Below are positions 1 through 8,484 of a stretch of DNA of 64,000 nucleotides, one piece after another. This DNA is from an uncultured Sphingomonadaceae bacterium. Lineage in GTDB: Bacteria; Pseudomonadota; Alphaproteobacteria; Sphingomonadales; Sphingomonadaceae. Numbering within the stretch: position 1 is the first letter of the stretch; every line of letters begins with the position of its first letter. The position numbers and the translations under genes were made by a program. The stretch is taken from NCBI GenBank assembly GCA_947501695.1, contig CANMWO010000002.1:186001-250000 (forward strand), read 5' to 3'. The notes under the pieces are model-generated. The model was given only the letters and a program-made list of their open reading frames with translations. It did not search any database and was not told the origin of the DNA.

Positions 1-301
1 GTGCGCCATATTTCAGTCGCATGGCCAGTAAGCTGCTCTTATCATCATATGCGACCACAGCCCGCACACCATCATGTGCCGGCCGTTCCTTTAGACAAGA
101 CAGGCATTGAGCGCCTTCGCCTTGAGAGAAAGCGAACGGCTTTCCGCAAGATGCGCACCAAGGTTCATTCAAAAAATTTAGCTTTTGCCAGCATGGCAAA
201 CAAAACCGATTGTCGGCCTCCACTGTGACGCCACATATCGGGCAGCGCGGTGGCAACGCGAAATCAACGACCATTTTTAGGAGAGCCGACAAAATCCTCA
301 T
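1..301 (-). CDS. ComF family protein, N-terminal part (cut by window start)
   Basis: Read on the minus strand from an ATG at 301, the frame stays open to the window edge, so about 100 N-terminal residues are present. It shows the ComF double zinc ribbon: CPICG, FCLPCW, CASCG and CLSC, followed by a conserved RAVVAYD...LKYGA segment that leads into the phosphoribosyltransferase-like domain outside the window. ComF proteins act in DNA uptake or in phosphoribosyl chemistry; the exact role here is not shown. The start MRILSALLKMVVDFALPPRCP resembles other ComF N-termini; an internal ATG at 274 is less likely. The methyltransferase gene diverges 40 bases away. Confidence 0.88.
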   Translation of the reverse strand, partial: MRILSALLKMVVDFALPPRCPICGVTVEADNRFCLPCWQKLNFLNEPWCASCGKPFAFSQGEGAQCLSCLKERPAHDGVRAVVAYDDKSSLLAMRLKYGA

Positions 302-341
302 TAGCTCTTGTCGCCCGTTCCTCTCGAAGGCACAAGACCAT

Positions 342-1211
342 ATGCAACAAGCAGACAAGCCAAAGGAGTTATTTGATCGCGAACGCCGTCGCCGTTTTCG
401 TGATCGTGCTTTTTTCCGCGCTCAAGGAAATGATTTTGTCGGCCAAATTATGGCAAACGAAATATTTGACAGGCTTTCTCTGGTAAAGCGAAACTTCAAT
501 AGATGCCTGCTGATTGGTCAATCGGGGCATTATCTCGCCTCATCACTGAGAGAAAGAGGCATCGAATCTGTTATTGCCGATTCCGGATTTGCTTCAGTTG
601 CTGCAATACAGGGCATCCAATGCGATGAAGATCGTGTGCCTTTTGCTGATCACAGCTTTGACCTAGTCATCAATGTCGGGACCCTAGACAGTGTGAATGA
701 TCTACCGGGAGCGCTAGTTTTGACGCGGCGTCTCTTAAAACCGGACGGTTTATTGCTTGCCTCATTCATTGGAGCAGAGAGTTTTACAACCTTGAAATCC
801 CTATTGATGCAAGCAGAGGGCGACCGCGTTGCACCGCATATTCATCCGCAGATTGACATACGAACTGTAGGCGACCTTGTATCACGGGTCGGCTTGACCT
901 TGCCCGTGATAGACAGTGACGGTTTGGATCTACGCTATCGAGAATTCGATAAGCTGATCAATGATATTAGGGATATGGGGGGCAGCAATGTCCTGAATGG
1001 CAACATCCGTCCACTCTCGCGAGCCGTTTACGAGCGTGCAAAAGAGATGTTTCACAAGCAATCTGACGCGGACGGGAAAATAAGCGAGCATGTTGAACTA
1101 ATATATTTATGCGGCTGGGCACCCCATCCCGATCAACCGGCGCCTGCACGCCGTGGTAGCGGTCAGATATCTCTTAAAACAGCCCTCAACAAACCAAAGA
1201 CCGACTTATAG
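342..1211 (+). CDS. Class I SAM-dependent methyltransferase (BioC/NDUFAF5-like)
   Basis: A 289-residue protein with a class I methyltransferase fold. The N-terminus is rich in Arg (RERRRRFRDRAFF), as in NDUFAF5/BioC-like proteins. SAM motif I is degenerate (LLIGQSGHYL, near residue 57, rather than DxGxGxG). The acidic-loop and post-motif region (VPFADHSFDLVINVGTLDSV) is well kept. Family members methylate small molecules or hydroxylate a complex I subunit; substrate cannot be told here. I chose ATG 342 because the longer frame from 210 overlaps the ComF start and its extra residues do not look conserved. It ends convergently with the Nudix gene, overlapping by 6 bases. Confidence 0.75.
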   Translation: MQQADKPKELFDRERRRRFRDRAFFRAQGNDFVGQIMANEIFDRLSLVKRNFNRCLLIGQSGHYLASSLRERGIESVIADSGFASVAAIQGIQCDEDRVPFADHSFDLVINVGTLDSVNDLPGALVLTRRLLKPDGLLLASFIGAESFTTLKSLLMQAEGDRVAPHIHPQIDIRTVGDLVSRVGLTLPVIDSDGLDLRYREFDKLINDIRDMGGSNVLNGNIRPLSRAVYERAKEMFHKQSDADGKISEHVELIYLCGWAPHPDQPAPARRGSGQISLKTALNKPKTDL

Positions 1212-1616
1212 AACCACAAGCAATTGTTCTACTAAAGGCTGATCGGCAGGCGGCATATCAAGATGTCGTAACTCCTGCACAGGAAGCCATTGCATGGCGG
1301 TTGCCTCGAGGTTAACTGCCCGGCCTGTCCACTCATGACACGTATACAGGAGTAGCAGAAGATGTTTGGCGTCCAGAGATTCGCTGGCAAATGCAACCGG
1401 TCTTAAAGCTTCAATTTTGACGACTAGTCCAAGCTCTTCTTCCAATTCACGGACTAGTGCCCCCTCTGGAGTTTCGCCAGCTTCAACCTTGCCGCCCGGA
1501 AACTCCCAAAGGCCTGCCATCGGCTTTCCTTCTGGGCGCTGTTGCACCAGAATATTTCCATCCTGATCCACCAGAGCGGCAGCAACCACAAACAGATATG
1601 TCGGATTATTTTCCAC
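1206..1616 (-). CDS. Nudix hydrolase, MutT-type (8-oxo-dGTP diphosphatase-like)
   Basis: A MutT-sized Nudix protein (136 residues from GTG 1616). The Nudix box is complete: GGKVEAGETPEGALVRELEE followed by ELGL, that is G-x5-E-x7-R-E-x2-E-E. The preceding MAGLWEFPGGK is typical of MutT proteins that clean 8-oxo-dGTP from the nucleotide pool. The start is uncertain: GTG 1616 gives VENNPTYLFVVAAALVD, matching usual MutT N-termini, while a TTG at 1676 would add 20 residues without known homology. Neither has a clear ribosome site. The pilin gene diverges just upstream. Confidence 0.82.
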   Translation of the reverse strand: MENNPTYLFVVAAALVDQDGNILVQQRPEGKPMAGLWEFPGGKVEAGETPEGALVRELEEELGLVVKIEALRPVAFASESLDAKHLLLLLYTCHEWTGRAVNLEATAMQWLPVQELRHLDMPPADQPLVEQLLVVL

Positions 1617-1711
1617 TTTTTTTTGTGATGTAAGGATTTTGTTAATCCCTTTCTGTGAAAACCCAATTGTTCGCAACTTAGCAGAACCTTTGAAGCGTGA
1701 AGAGGGATATA

Positions 1712-1882
1712 ATGAATATATTAAAAAAATTATATCGTTCGGAACAGGGGGCGACGGCTATTGAATATGGTCTGATATTAGCATTAATCGCTGTTGCTGC
1801 AATTGTAGCAATAAGTGGCTTGGCGAATACGACCGTAAACATGTGGAATGATGTGGCCGAAGAGGTCGTCACCAATTCATAA
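1712..1882 (+). CDS. Flp/Fap type IVb pilin (first copy)
   Basis: A 56-residue Flp pilin. After a short basic leader (MNILKKLYRSEQG) comes the prepilin peptidase cleavage and Flp motif with ATAIEYGLILALIAVAAIVA, a hydrophobic helix with the signature Glu-Tyr pair. Processed Flp subunits assemble into Tad pili. The ATG at 1712 is chosen because a strong ribosome site (GAAGAGGGA) lies 5-12 bases upstream; an upstream GTG at 1697 has none. No tad/cpa assembly genes are in this window, so the export machine must be elsewhere. A second, similar pilin follows. Confidence 0.9.
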   Translation: MNILKKLYRSEQGATAIEYGLILALIAVAAIVAISGLANTTVNMWNDVAEEVVTNS

Positions 1883-1996
1883 ACAGCCGTTGCACGTTAA
1901 ACAATTCGAAAGGTTTCTAATTTAGTGCGTTGAACATCGAACCGGAATTTAGGTTTGATTGGGTAAGTGAAGTTAGTCAAATATAGGAGACCAGAC

Positions 1997-2164
1997 ATGA
2001 AATTAGTACGTAAAATGTTTAAGAACGAAGAAGGCGCAACTGCCATTGAATATGGTTTGATTGCTGCTCTGATCGCTGTTGCAGCTATCGTTGCAATGGG
2101 TCAGCTGGGTAACACCTTGAGCAACACCTTCAACGAAGTTGAAACCGAAATGGCTGGTTCTTAA
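1997..2164 (+). CDS. Flp/Fap type IVb pilin (second copy)
   Basis: A 55-residue Flp pilin, close paralogue of the one upstream: leader MKLVRKMFKNEEG, then ATAIEYGLIAALIAVAAIVA and a short polar tail. ATG 1997 follows TAGGAG at 1984-1989. Its codon pattern (for example GCT/GTT-rich) looks more like a highly expressed gene than the first copy, and it ends in a strong terminator, so this is probably the major pilin. A weak promoter candidate in the 114-base gap (TTGAAC near 1930, TTTGAT near 1953) suggests it may have its own transcript. Confidence 0.92.
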   Translation: MKLVRKMFKNEEGATAIEYGLIAALIAVAAIVAMGQLGNTLSNTFNEVETEMAGS

Positions 2165-2188
2165 GAACAACCATTTTGTTTAAAAGAG

Positions 2189-2221
2189 GACGGCGGCCCG
2201 CAACGGCCGCCGTCTTTTTTT
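2189..2221 (+). terminator. Rho-independent terminator after the second Flp pilin
   Basis: A perfect 10-base-pair GC-rich stem (GACGGCGGCC 2189-2198, GGCCGCCGTC 2205-2214) with a 6-base loop is followed by seven T (2215-2221). It lies 25 bases after the pilin stop and is the strongest terminator in the window. Confidence 0.93.
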
Positions 2222-2241
2222 GTGCCTTGAACCCTACCAGT

Positions 2242-3753
2242 TTAATAGGTGACGATCTTCACCTTGTCTCCACGGCGCAAGCTCTCGTTGGAACGAAGAC
2301 GGTTTAGCACGAGAAACCGGTCTTTCTGATAGTTGGTATATGCCATTTTCTTCGCAATGCTGTCGAGCGTATCTCCACTTTTTACAGTCACGACGTCAAT
2401 TTTGCGCGGTTTGATCGAGGAGGCCTCACGAGTAGTCATCCGCCTTATGCTTTGATACATGCTTGAAAACACGTTCGCCTGGCCGGCGGGGGCAAGTGTT
2501 GCGAAATGGAAAGCACTAGTTTTTGAAAACTCATACGCAAATACCGTCACATCGACTTGGCTGTTGCCGCTCGTCACACGGCCGGTTGCATATGATGCCG
2601 GCAAACCATTGACGGTCGTCCGTTGAATATCTCCATAGGTGATATTCTTTCCCTTCCCCGATAACGCCTTGAAAGCTGATGCAATATAGGCCGTCATATT
2701 CCCGTTATATGAGCCTGTTGTGAATTGCCCTTTACCGGCCGAGCCATTGATTGTGACCGCTGTTGTTCCATTTTGCATTGCAAAACCATTTGGTACGCTG
2801 AATTTCAATTTCAACTCCGGGTGAAGAAAGCTATTTCCCTCAATCACACCTTGTTTCGGGTCGTCTCCATACATCACACCATCCAGATTTCTTAGAAATG
2901 CTTCCCGATTACGCTTACCGCCTGAAATTCCAAGTTTACCGGCATTTTTTGCGGCCCTTGAAACGCGTTGGACTGGATTAGGATGTGTACTGGCCCATGT
3001 CGGAACGCTCCGTGCATCTCGACCTGCGGCACGGGCATCAATGGCCGACTGTGCTGCTAGCGATTCGAGCATTGTGGAAAGTGCCTGCGGCGCATATCCG
3101 GCAGAGGCAAGATATTCTATGCCCAGATCATCCGCTTCATATTCCTGTTTGCGGGAATATTTTAAGGTCAATAGCTGACTACCGGTTCCCAAAACCTCCT
3201 GTCCAAGCTTACCTAAGGCAGAATCCCCCAGCAAAACTGCCGCTCCGATCTGGCCCAAGGCACCCAAAATACTGTTCCGCTTCGCCGCTTTTTGTCTTTT
3301 CTGGCTATGGCGTGCAGCAACATGACCCACTTCGTGGCCGAGAACGCCCGCCATCTCGGCTTCATCATTCATCAACGCCATCAATTGGCGCGTGAGATAA
3401 ACATAGCCACCGGGAATCGCAAAAGCATTGTTTACCGGGCTGTTCAGTAAAGTAACGGTAAAATCGCTACGGGCATCGCCTAGTCCGGATTGTACTGCAA
3501 TATCCTGTCCTATGCGGACGACATAGGCAGTTTGAGGGCCGGAATAGCTACCGCCGAATTCTTCCAATAATTGCGGGTGAACCTCTGCCCCTTTTTGTTT
3601 ATCTGCTGCTGAGATTGTTCGCACGTTATCTTTTTGGACGGACGACTTACTACCAGCGGATTCAACAGATCCAGCGTCGGCACCGGAACCACCACAAGCT
3701 GCCAATGATAGAACAGCAACGGTCGACAGAATTTTTTTATTTTTCATTCTCAT
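2242..3753 (-). CDS. M48 family metalloprotease with C-terminal LysM, lipoprotein
   Basis: A 503-residue envelope protease. The N-terminus is a lipoprotein signal (VAVLSLAAC-GGSG). The zinc motif HEVGH lies near residue 140, with the third ligand in the EYEAD segment about 60 residues later. These are the M48 (BepA/LoiP-like) features: outer-membrane protein quality control in the periplasm. The last ~48 residues (VKSGDTLDSIAKKM...LRRGDKVKIV) form a LysM domain that should bind peptidoglycan. Start ATG 3753 has AAGGAG 6 bases upstream; the longer frame to 3783 has no support. Downstream, the pilin terminator separates it from the pilins. Confidence 0.9.
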   Translation of the reverse strand: MRMKNKKILSTVAVLSLAACGGSGADAGSVESAGSKSSVQKDNVRTISAADKQKGAEVHPQLLEEFGGSYSGPQTAYVVRIGQDIAVQSGLGDARSDFTVTLLNSPVNNAFAIPGGYVYLTRQLMALMNDEAEMAGVLGHEVGHVAARHSQKRQKAAKRNSILGALGQIGAAVLLGDSALGKLGQEVLGTGSQLLTLKYSRKQEYEADDLGIEYLASAGYAPQALSTMLESLAAQSAIDARAAGRDARSVPTWASTHPNPVQRVSRAAKNAGKLGISGGKRNREAFLRNLDGVMYGDDPKQGVIEGNSFLHPELKLKFSVPNGFAMQNGTTAVTINGSAGKGQFTTGSYNGNMTAYIASAFKALSGKGKNITYGDIQRTTVNGLPASYATGRVTSGNSQVDVTVFAYEFSKTSAFHFATLAPAGQANVFSSMYQSIRRMTTREASSIKPRKIDVVTVKSGDTLDSIAKKMAYTNYQKDRFLVLNRLRSNESLRRGDKVKIVTY

Positions 3754-3878
3754 CACAATCTCCTTGCTGCCAGTGTATATCACGCGGACATTCAGAGGAA
3801 GGGCAGCCCTTGTAAAACTACGTCACCATCGTCCGGAGGGATGCACCGGCTATCGTTTTTAGGGCGGCAGATAGAGTC

Positions 3879-4826
3879 TTAAAACGTGCCGATTTTAAGG
3901 AATTTTTCGCGACGCATCGCACGCAATTCTTTGCGATCTAGAACAATCAACCTATCGATTTCTTCAAAAATTGCTTTGCCCAATGTAGCGATACAGAGGC
4001 CAGAGTCACGATGGGCACCGCCGACAGGCTCCTTCACGATACGATCGATAACTCCCAATTTTTTCAAGTTCTGTGCTGTAATTTTCATGGCATCCGCAGC
4101 AACATCGGCCTTGTCGCCCGTTCGCCACAATATCGACGCGCAACCCTCTGGTGAGATGACCGAATAAACCGCATGCTCTAGCATCAATACTCGTTCTGCC
4201 GCCGCCAGTGCCACGGCGCCGCCAGAACCACCTTCGCCGACAATTACCGCTACCATCGGAACACCCAAAGAGAGGCATTTTTCCGTCGAACGCGCTATAG
4301 CCTCTGCTTGCCCGCGTTCTTCTGCGGACACGCCGGGAAAGGCTCCTGACGTATCTACTAAGGTCACAACCGGCAAAGAGAACCGGTCTGCGATATCCAT
4401 CAACCTTATGGCTTTTCGGTACCCTTCCGGCTTTCCCATCCCGAAATTATGACGTAATCGACTCTCGGTATCGTCGCCCTTTTCATGGCCGATGACAATA
4501 ATCCGCTGGTCGCCCATTTTTGCAAAACCACCAATGATCGCCTGATCATCACCAAAATTACGATCACCGCCAAGGGGAATGAACTCATCAAAAAGACCTG
4601 CTACGAAATCCTTGAAGTGCGGACGTTCAGGATGACGAGCAACTTGCGTTTTTTGCCACGGCGTCAGATTCGAATATGTATCACTCAGCATTTTCGCCGA
4701 TTTGGCCTGCAATTTTGTAATTTCAGACTCTATATCTAGCGAGCCTTCGTCTGCTGTTTCTCGGAGTTCGATGATCCGAGATTCTAGTGCAGCAATCGGT
4801 TTTTCAAAATCGAGAAATGATGTCAT
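3879..4826 (-). CDS. accA: Acetyl-CoA carboxylase carboxyltransferase subunit alpha
   Basis: A 315-residue protein, full length for AccA. With AccD it moves the carboxyl group from carboxybiotin to acetyl-CoA, giving malonyl-CoA, the first step of fatty acid synthesis in the cytoplasm. Family segments visible include [40 protein letters not shown] and the oxyanion-type [12 protein letters not shown]. It lies 31 bases after xerD on the same strand, an arrangement common in Sphingomonadales, so it probably shares the xerD transcript. Confidence 0.97.
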   Translation of the reverse strand: MTSFLDFEKPIAALESRIIELRETADEGSLDIESEITKLQAKSAKMLSDTYSNLTPWQKTQVARHPERPHFKDFVAGLFDEFIPLGGDRNFGDDQAIIGGFAKMGDQRIIVIGHEKGDDTESRLRHNFGMGKPEGYRKAIRLMDIADRFSLPVVTLVDTSGAFPGVSAEERGQAEAIARSTEKCLSLGVPMVAVIVGEGGSGGAVALAAAERVLMLEHAVYSVISPEGCASILWRTGDKADVAADAMKITAQNLKKLGVIDRIVKEPVGGAHRDSGLCIATLGKAIFEEIDRLIVLDRKELRAMRREKFLKIGTF

Positions 4827-4857
4827 AATATTCGGTTAGAACCGCCAGACTAAAACG

Positions 4858-5754
4858 TCAACGCGAGAGATTGTGGCGACCAAGAGGATGCCGGTTGTTC
4901 ACCAGTTCGACCAGCCGAGCGCTGTCAACATGGGTGTATATTTGGGTAGTGCTGATATCGCTATGCCCCAATAAAGTTTGCAATGCGCGAAGATCAGCCC
5001 CGCCTTCCAATAAATGAGTAGCGAACGCGTGGCGCAGAACGTGGGGGCTTAGTTTAGCCGGATTAATGCCTGATTTAACCGCTAACTCTTTAATAATCTG
5101 AAACAATCTTATTCGGCTAAGATGGCCGGTTCGAGACGGAAAAAGATATTTTTCATCTGGATCGACATGTTCCGTCCATCTCTTGACCGCGTGACGTGCG
5201 CGATCTGAAATCGGTACCAATCTCTCCTTCCCTCCCTTGCCGCTAATGATTAAAAATGGACGATCGGTCATCGCAGATTTGCGTGGTAATGATACCAGTT
5301 CGCTGGCCCTGAGACCGGAACCATAAAGCAGCTCAACCAGCGCTGCCAATCGTACATCCTTTGACCGGACCTTCTTAGAGCCCAATCCTGCTTCGATCGT
5401 CTCAAAAAGATTTGCAATTTCTTCATGGGACAAGATTTTGGGAAGCGATCGTTGTCCGCCTGGGCGCGGAAGCGCATCAGAAGGATCATCTTCCCGAAAA
5501 CCTTCTTCGACAAGAAACCCGAAAAACCGGCGCAATGATGACGATTTACGGGAAACGCTATTATTTTTCAGATCACTCCAGCCAGCAGCGATTACCAGCA
5601 ATCTGTTTTGATCCGCGTCCGATAGACTGCCCTTAACAATACTCGATGCCTGTTCCAGATCCGAACGATAGGCTGACAATGTATTGTTTGAAGCGCCGCT
5701 TTCTGCCGCCATCATCTCCAAAAACCGGTCAATATAGGCGGCGTCGTTACTCAT
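4858..5754 (-). CDS. xerD: Tyrosine recombinase XerD
   Basis: A 298-residue tyrosine recombinase, exactly the usual XerD length. With XerC it resolves chromosome dimers at dif during division. The N-terminal SAM-like domain (IDRFLEMMAAESGASNNTLSAYRSDL) is followed by the catalytic set: Arg in GSGLRASEL, Lys in GKGGKERLVP, His-x-x-Arg in HVLRHAFATHLLEGG, His in GHSDISTTQ and nucleophile Tyr in IYTHVD. ATG 5754 is preferred; a TTG at 5814 would give 20 extra residues without homology. The neighbours are housekeeping genes, so this is not a mobile-element integrase. Confidence 0.93.
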   Translation of the reverse strand: MSNDAAYIDRFLEMMAAESGASNNTLSAYRSDLEQASSIVKGSLSDADQNRLLVIAAGWSDLKNNSVSRKSSSLRRFFGFLVEEGFREDDPSDALPRPGGQRSLPKILSHEEIANLFETIEAGLGSKKVRSKDVRLAALVELLYGSGLRASELVSLPRKSAMTDRPFLIISGKGGKERLVPISDRARHAVKRWTEHVDPDEKYLFPSRTGHLSRIRLFQIIKELAVKSGINPAKLSPHVLRHAFATHLLEGGADLRALQTLLGHSDISTTQIYTHVDSARLVELVNNRHPLGRHNLSR

Positions 5755-5814
5755 AATGTTGCGACGATAGCGATGGCCTACACCAATGGGAAGCCCAGCG
5801 TAATCTCGTAACAA

Positions 5815-7677
5815 TTATGTCCGGCTCAACGCTTCTGCAGCAATCATGCGCGCTTCGGCTTCCATGCCCACGCGTTTCAAAGAGCGGGTAATATAAAATA
5901 GGTGGAGCGGCGACATAGCAGTCCAATCCCGTCCCTGCATACCTACGGCAGTCAACACCGCTACTGTCCCCGCTTGTCCGCGCTGCGCAGCAGACCGAAT
6001 AGCTATTGTCCATTTGGTGGAACCATTTAGGTCTAGTTCAAGATCATTGGTAATATCTTCGACCGTAGAGAGGTCAGCTCGGCCCAAACCCACCAATGAA
6101 GCCAAAAGAAATTTGCTTCTCAATTGCCCGGAACTCTCATCATTGTCTGCAAACTCATCGATTGCGTCATTATTGATGGTCACCGACTGATCGGGTGCTC
6201 CCACAGCCAACAACGCCCAAGCGTCACTTCCGGACACTAGTTTCTCAGACCAAGCTGCAGCATTCCTGTCTAGGCCAGCTGATAGCATTGATGCTATCAG
6301 GTCTGCGCCGCTATCATTCAAATCAGCCGATGCCGGTATTCTTGCGGCAGCCCTCGCCGTGAGAATTTTGGCGGAATAAGAGGTCAACGCCCCATCAGAC
6401 CGCATCCACAAAGTACGCATAGCATCAAGACGTCCTGTCGCCGTCGGACTGGTGTAAGCCTGCCTTAAGGTTGAAGCCCGTGCTTTCAAATCATCGCTGG
6501 CTTCTGGATCATCATAGGTCGCGGCATATAGATCAACCATCGCGGTGTTTGACATTACACCGATTGCTGCTGCGGTATCTGCGGCCTTCATCCTAGAATC
6601 CCGCGAAAGCATTGGAGCCCGCGCCCGCCAACCCTGAACATGCCGGCCCGCTTGTTCATACAGCCTATCTGGCGGTTCCACACCAGTAGCGGAACCTAAG
6701 CCAAAGCGCCAATTGTTGAAATATTCAATATCATCCCACTTGATCGCAACAGCGCGACGGCCTTGGAAGCCAGCTCCCACCGTCTTTTCAGCCAGCAAGT
6801 AATCAATGCCGGTGGCGACCTTTTTCCGCTGTGCATCATTTAGAAGGGCAGATGCCCGGCTTTGTTCACCGGAAAAGGAAGCGCAAATAGGACGAAACAT
6901 GATCCAAGTCGGTGCATCGCTGATATTGGCCCCTCCCTGAACATAAGGACAAATCCCGGCTGGATCAGCCGTTGCCAAATGAGCTTGCATGGCAACTTCA
7001 TATAAACGCGGTGTAAAATTCCCGCCATCAACTTTTAGCACCAGCGAACGAGCAGCATCCGCCTCACCGATCAGCAGCAACCGCCATGCACGCTCCGCCA
7101 CCCAATCTGCCGGATTGACGTTTTCTGGGCTGTCCACTTTACTCAATAGTGTCCGGCGCAGCAGTATCGAAGCCCAGCGGGAAATTATCGGGCCATTGAG
7201 GTTCTTGATAAGATTGGTTAAATATTGGCCACCTTCTGCCCCAAATCCATCTGCCGCAATGCCGCCCGTATTTTCGGTTAACACGCCAACCTGTCTTAGC
7301 GAGCGGCGAGCGCTTGCCGCCAAATAATATTGCGGCTGCAACGCATCGTCCAATTCGCTCAAATCGCTGTCTTCATTCAGGTCCAAAATTGATGAAGACG
7401 AACCCGCAGCAACACTTGGCCCAGAACTTGATTCCCGGACGACAGGTCCGCTGGACGGCGGAGGTGTTGGAAGGCTACTTACCGGGCCGGGCGCTGGCGT
7501 TGGGCGAGGTGTAGGAGTTGGACTAGGTGCTGGCGTTGGTGCTGGTGCGGGTTGAGGTTCTCCAAAACCAGGAGGCAATAGGGATTCCGGCGAACTCTGA
7601 CCAAGAACCGGCAGCGACAATGCGAGGGCGGCTACACCAGCTGTCGCAAGGGAAATATATTTCAGGCGAAAGCGCAT
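5815..7677 (-). CDS. Large secreted/periplasmic protein of unknown function
   Basis: A 620-residue protein that I do not recognise as a named family. It has a clear signal peptide (MRFRLKYISLATAGVAALALSLPVLGQ), then a Pro/Thr/Ala-rich linker (about residues 40-75, PTPAP-type repeats), a Ser-rich stretch, and a long Ala/Leu-rich helical region that could be TPR- or Sel1-like scaffold, although no repeat is clean. It starts 3 bases after the stop of a 44-residue membrane protein and ends a few dozen bases before xerD, so the three look co-transcribed. Likely an envelope scaffold; function is inference only. Confidence 0.8.
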   Translation of the reverse strand: MRFRLKYISLATAGVAALALSLPVLGQSSPESLLPPGFGEPQPAPAPTPAPSPTPTPRPTPAPGPVSSLPTPPPSSGPVVRESSSGPSVAAGSSSSILDLNEDSDLSELDDALQPQYYLAASARRSLRQVGVLTENTGGIAADGFGAEGGQYLTNLIKNLNGPIISRWASILLRRTLLSKVDSPENVNPADWVAERAWRLLLIGEADAARSLVLKVDGGNFTPRLYEVAMQAHLATADPAGICPYVQGGANISDAPTWIMFRPICASFSGEQSRASALLNDAQRKKVATGIDYLLAEKTVGAGFQGRRAVAIKWDDIEYFNNWRFGLGSATGVEPPDRLYEQAGRHVQGWRARAPMLSRDSRMKAADTAAAIGVMSNTAMVDLYAATYDDPEASDDLKARASTLRQAYTSPTATGRLDAMRTLWMRSDGALTSYSAKILTARAAARIPASADLNDSGADLIASMLSAGLDRNAAAWSEKLVSGSDAWALLAVGAPDQSVTINNDAIDEFADNDESSGQLRSKFLLASLVGLGRADLSTVEDITNDLELDLNGSTKWTIAIRSAAQRGQAGTVAVLTAVGMQGRDWTAMSPLHLFYITRSLKRVGMEAEARMIAAEALSRT

Positions 7678-7680
7678 AGC

Positions 7681-7815
7681 TTAGTTCGATTCTTCAGCAA
7701 TGACTGGTTTTTCAACAGGCTTCATGTCTTGCTCCACATCCATCGAAGCCAAAAGAAACATTGCGCCAATGACGGCTACCAGAATGACAATCAGAAAAAC
7801 CAAGTTCCGCGGCAT
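7681..7815 (-). CDS. 44-residue single-pass membrane microprotein
   Basis: Not previously flagged because of its size. Reading from ATG 7815 gives MPRNLVFLIVILVAVIGAMF, then LLASMDVEQDMKPVEKPVIA and EESN, stop TAA at 7681. One transmembrane helix near the N-terminus is followed by a short acidic/Pro tail that should face the periplasm. Its stop lies 3 bases before the ATG of the 620-residue secreted protein, so the two are probably translationally linked partners. The ribosome site is weak. Function unknown. Confidence 0.7.
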   Translation of the reverse strand: MPRNLVFLIVILVAVIGAMFLLASMDVEQDMKPVEKPVIAEESN

Positions 7816-7908
7816 CTTTGTTCAACCAACTCTCTCTTTACCAAATTTACAACTACAAGCGCATTGGGTTTTGCACTCGTTCGCATCCTATGTATAGCCT
7901 TTGCCTCA

Positions 7909-8484
7909 ATGGACAAAAACATGAAAGACCCTTTTGACCAATCCGCCGAAGAATCCGGTGAAGAGTGTACTATATTGATCGATAAACCGCTGGTTTTGAT
8001 CGGTTTAATGGGTGTTGGCAAAACAACTGTCGGGCGCAGACTGGCAAAAAAGCTTGATTTGCCTTTTGTTGATGCCGATGAAGAAATTGAAAAAGCGGCG
8101 GACCTCAAGGTTTCCGAGATTTTTGATCGATTTGGCGAGGATTATTTCCGGGATGGCGAAAGACGGGTAATCGCACGCCTTATGGATGATGGTTGTCAGG
8201 TTATCGCCACGGGCGGCGGCGCCTTTATGAACGAAGAAACCCGAGAGCTTATATTATCCAAAGCGACAGCCATATGGCTGGATGCAAATATTGATATACT
8301 GGTCAATCGCGTTTCCCGCCGCGATACAAGGCCGCTTCTGCGAAATGGCGATCCAGAAACAATTTTGCGTGATCTGGCCGCGAAAAGAAATCCTGTCTAT
8401 GCATTGGCCCAGCATCATGTCACTGGCAACGACGCACCTCATGATCTTACGGTCGAAAACATCATCAAGGCACTTCAAAAATGA
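7909..8484 (+). CDS. aroK: Shikimate kinase
   Basis: A 191-residue shikimate kinase that phosphorylates shikimate at the 3-position with ATP in chorismate synthesis. Walker A is GLMGVGKTT (near residues 32-40); the shikimate-binding DADEEIE and the GGGAFM segment follow, with the LID region RDTRPLL after that. The start is uncertain: ATG 7909 (chosen) or ATG 7921; both leave a short N-terminal extension before the kinase core. Its stop overlaps the aroB start by 4 bases. Confidence 0.95.
   Translation: MDKNMKDPFDQSAEESGEECTILIDKPLVLIGLMGVGKTTVGRRLAKKLDLPFVDADEEIEKAADLKVSEIFDRFGEDYFRDGERRVIARLMDDGCQVIATGGGAFMNEETRELILSKATAIWLDANIDILVNRVSRRDTRPLLRNGDPETILRDLAAKRNPVYALAQHHVTGNDAPHDLTVENIIKALQK

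Noticed and set aside
1-228. Plus-strand 75-residue reading frame at the window start
   Set aside because: It is the antisense of the ComF zinc-ribbon coding region, which is clearly supported by its Cys pattern on the minus strand.
4858-5754. Tyrosine recombinase as part of a mobile element
   Set aside because: Length and motifs fit XerD, and it is next to accA in housekeeping context without element ends or cargo.
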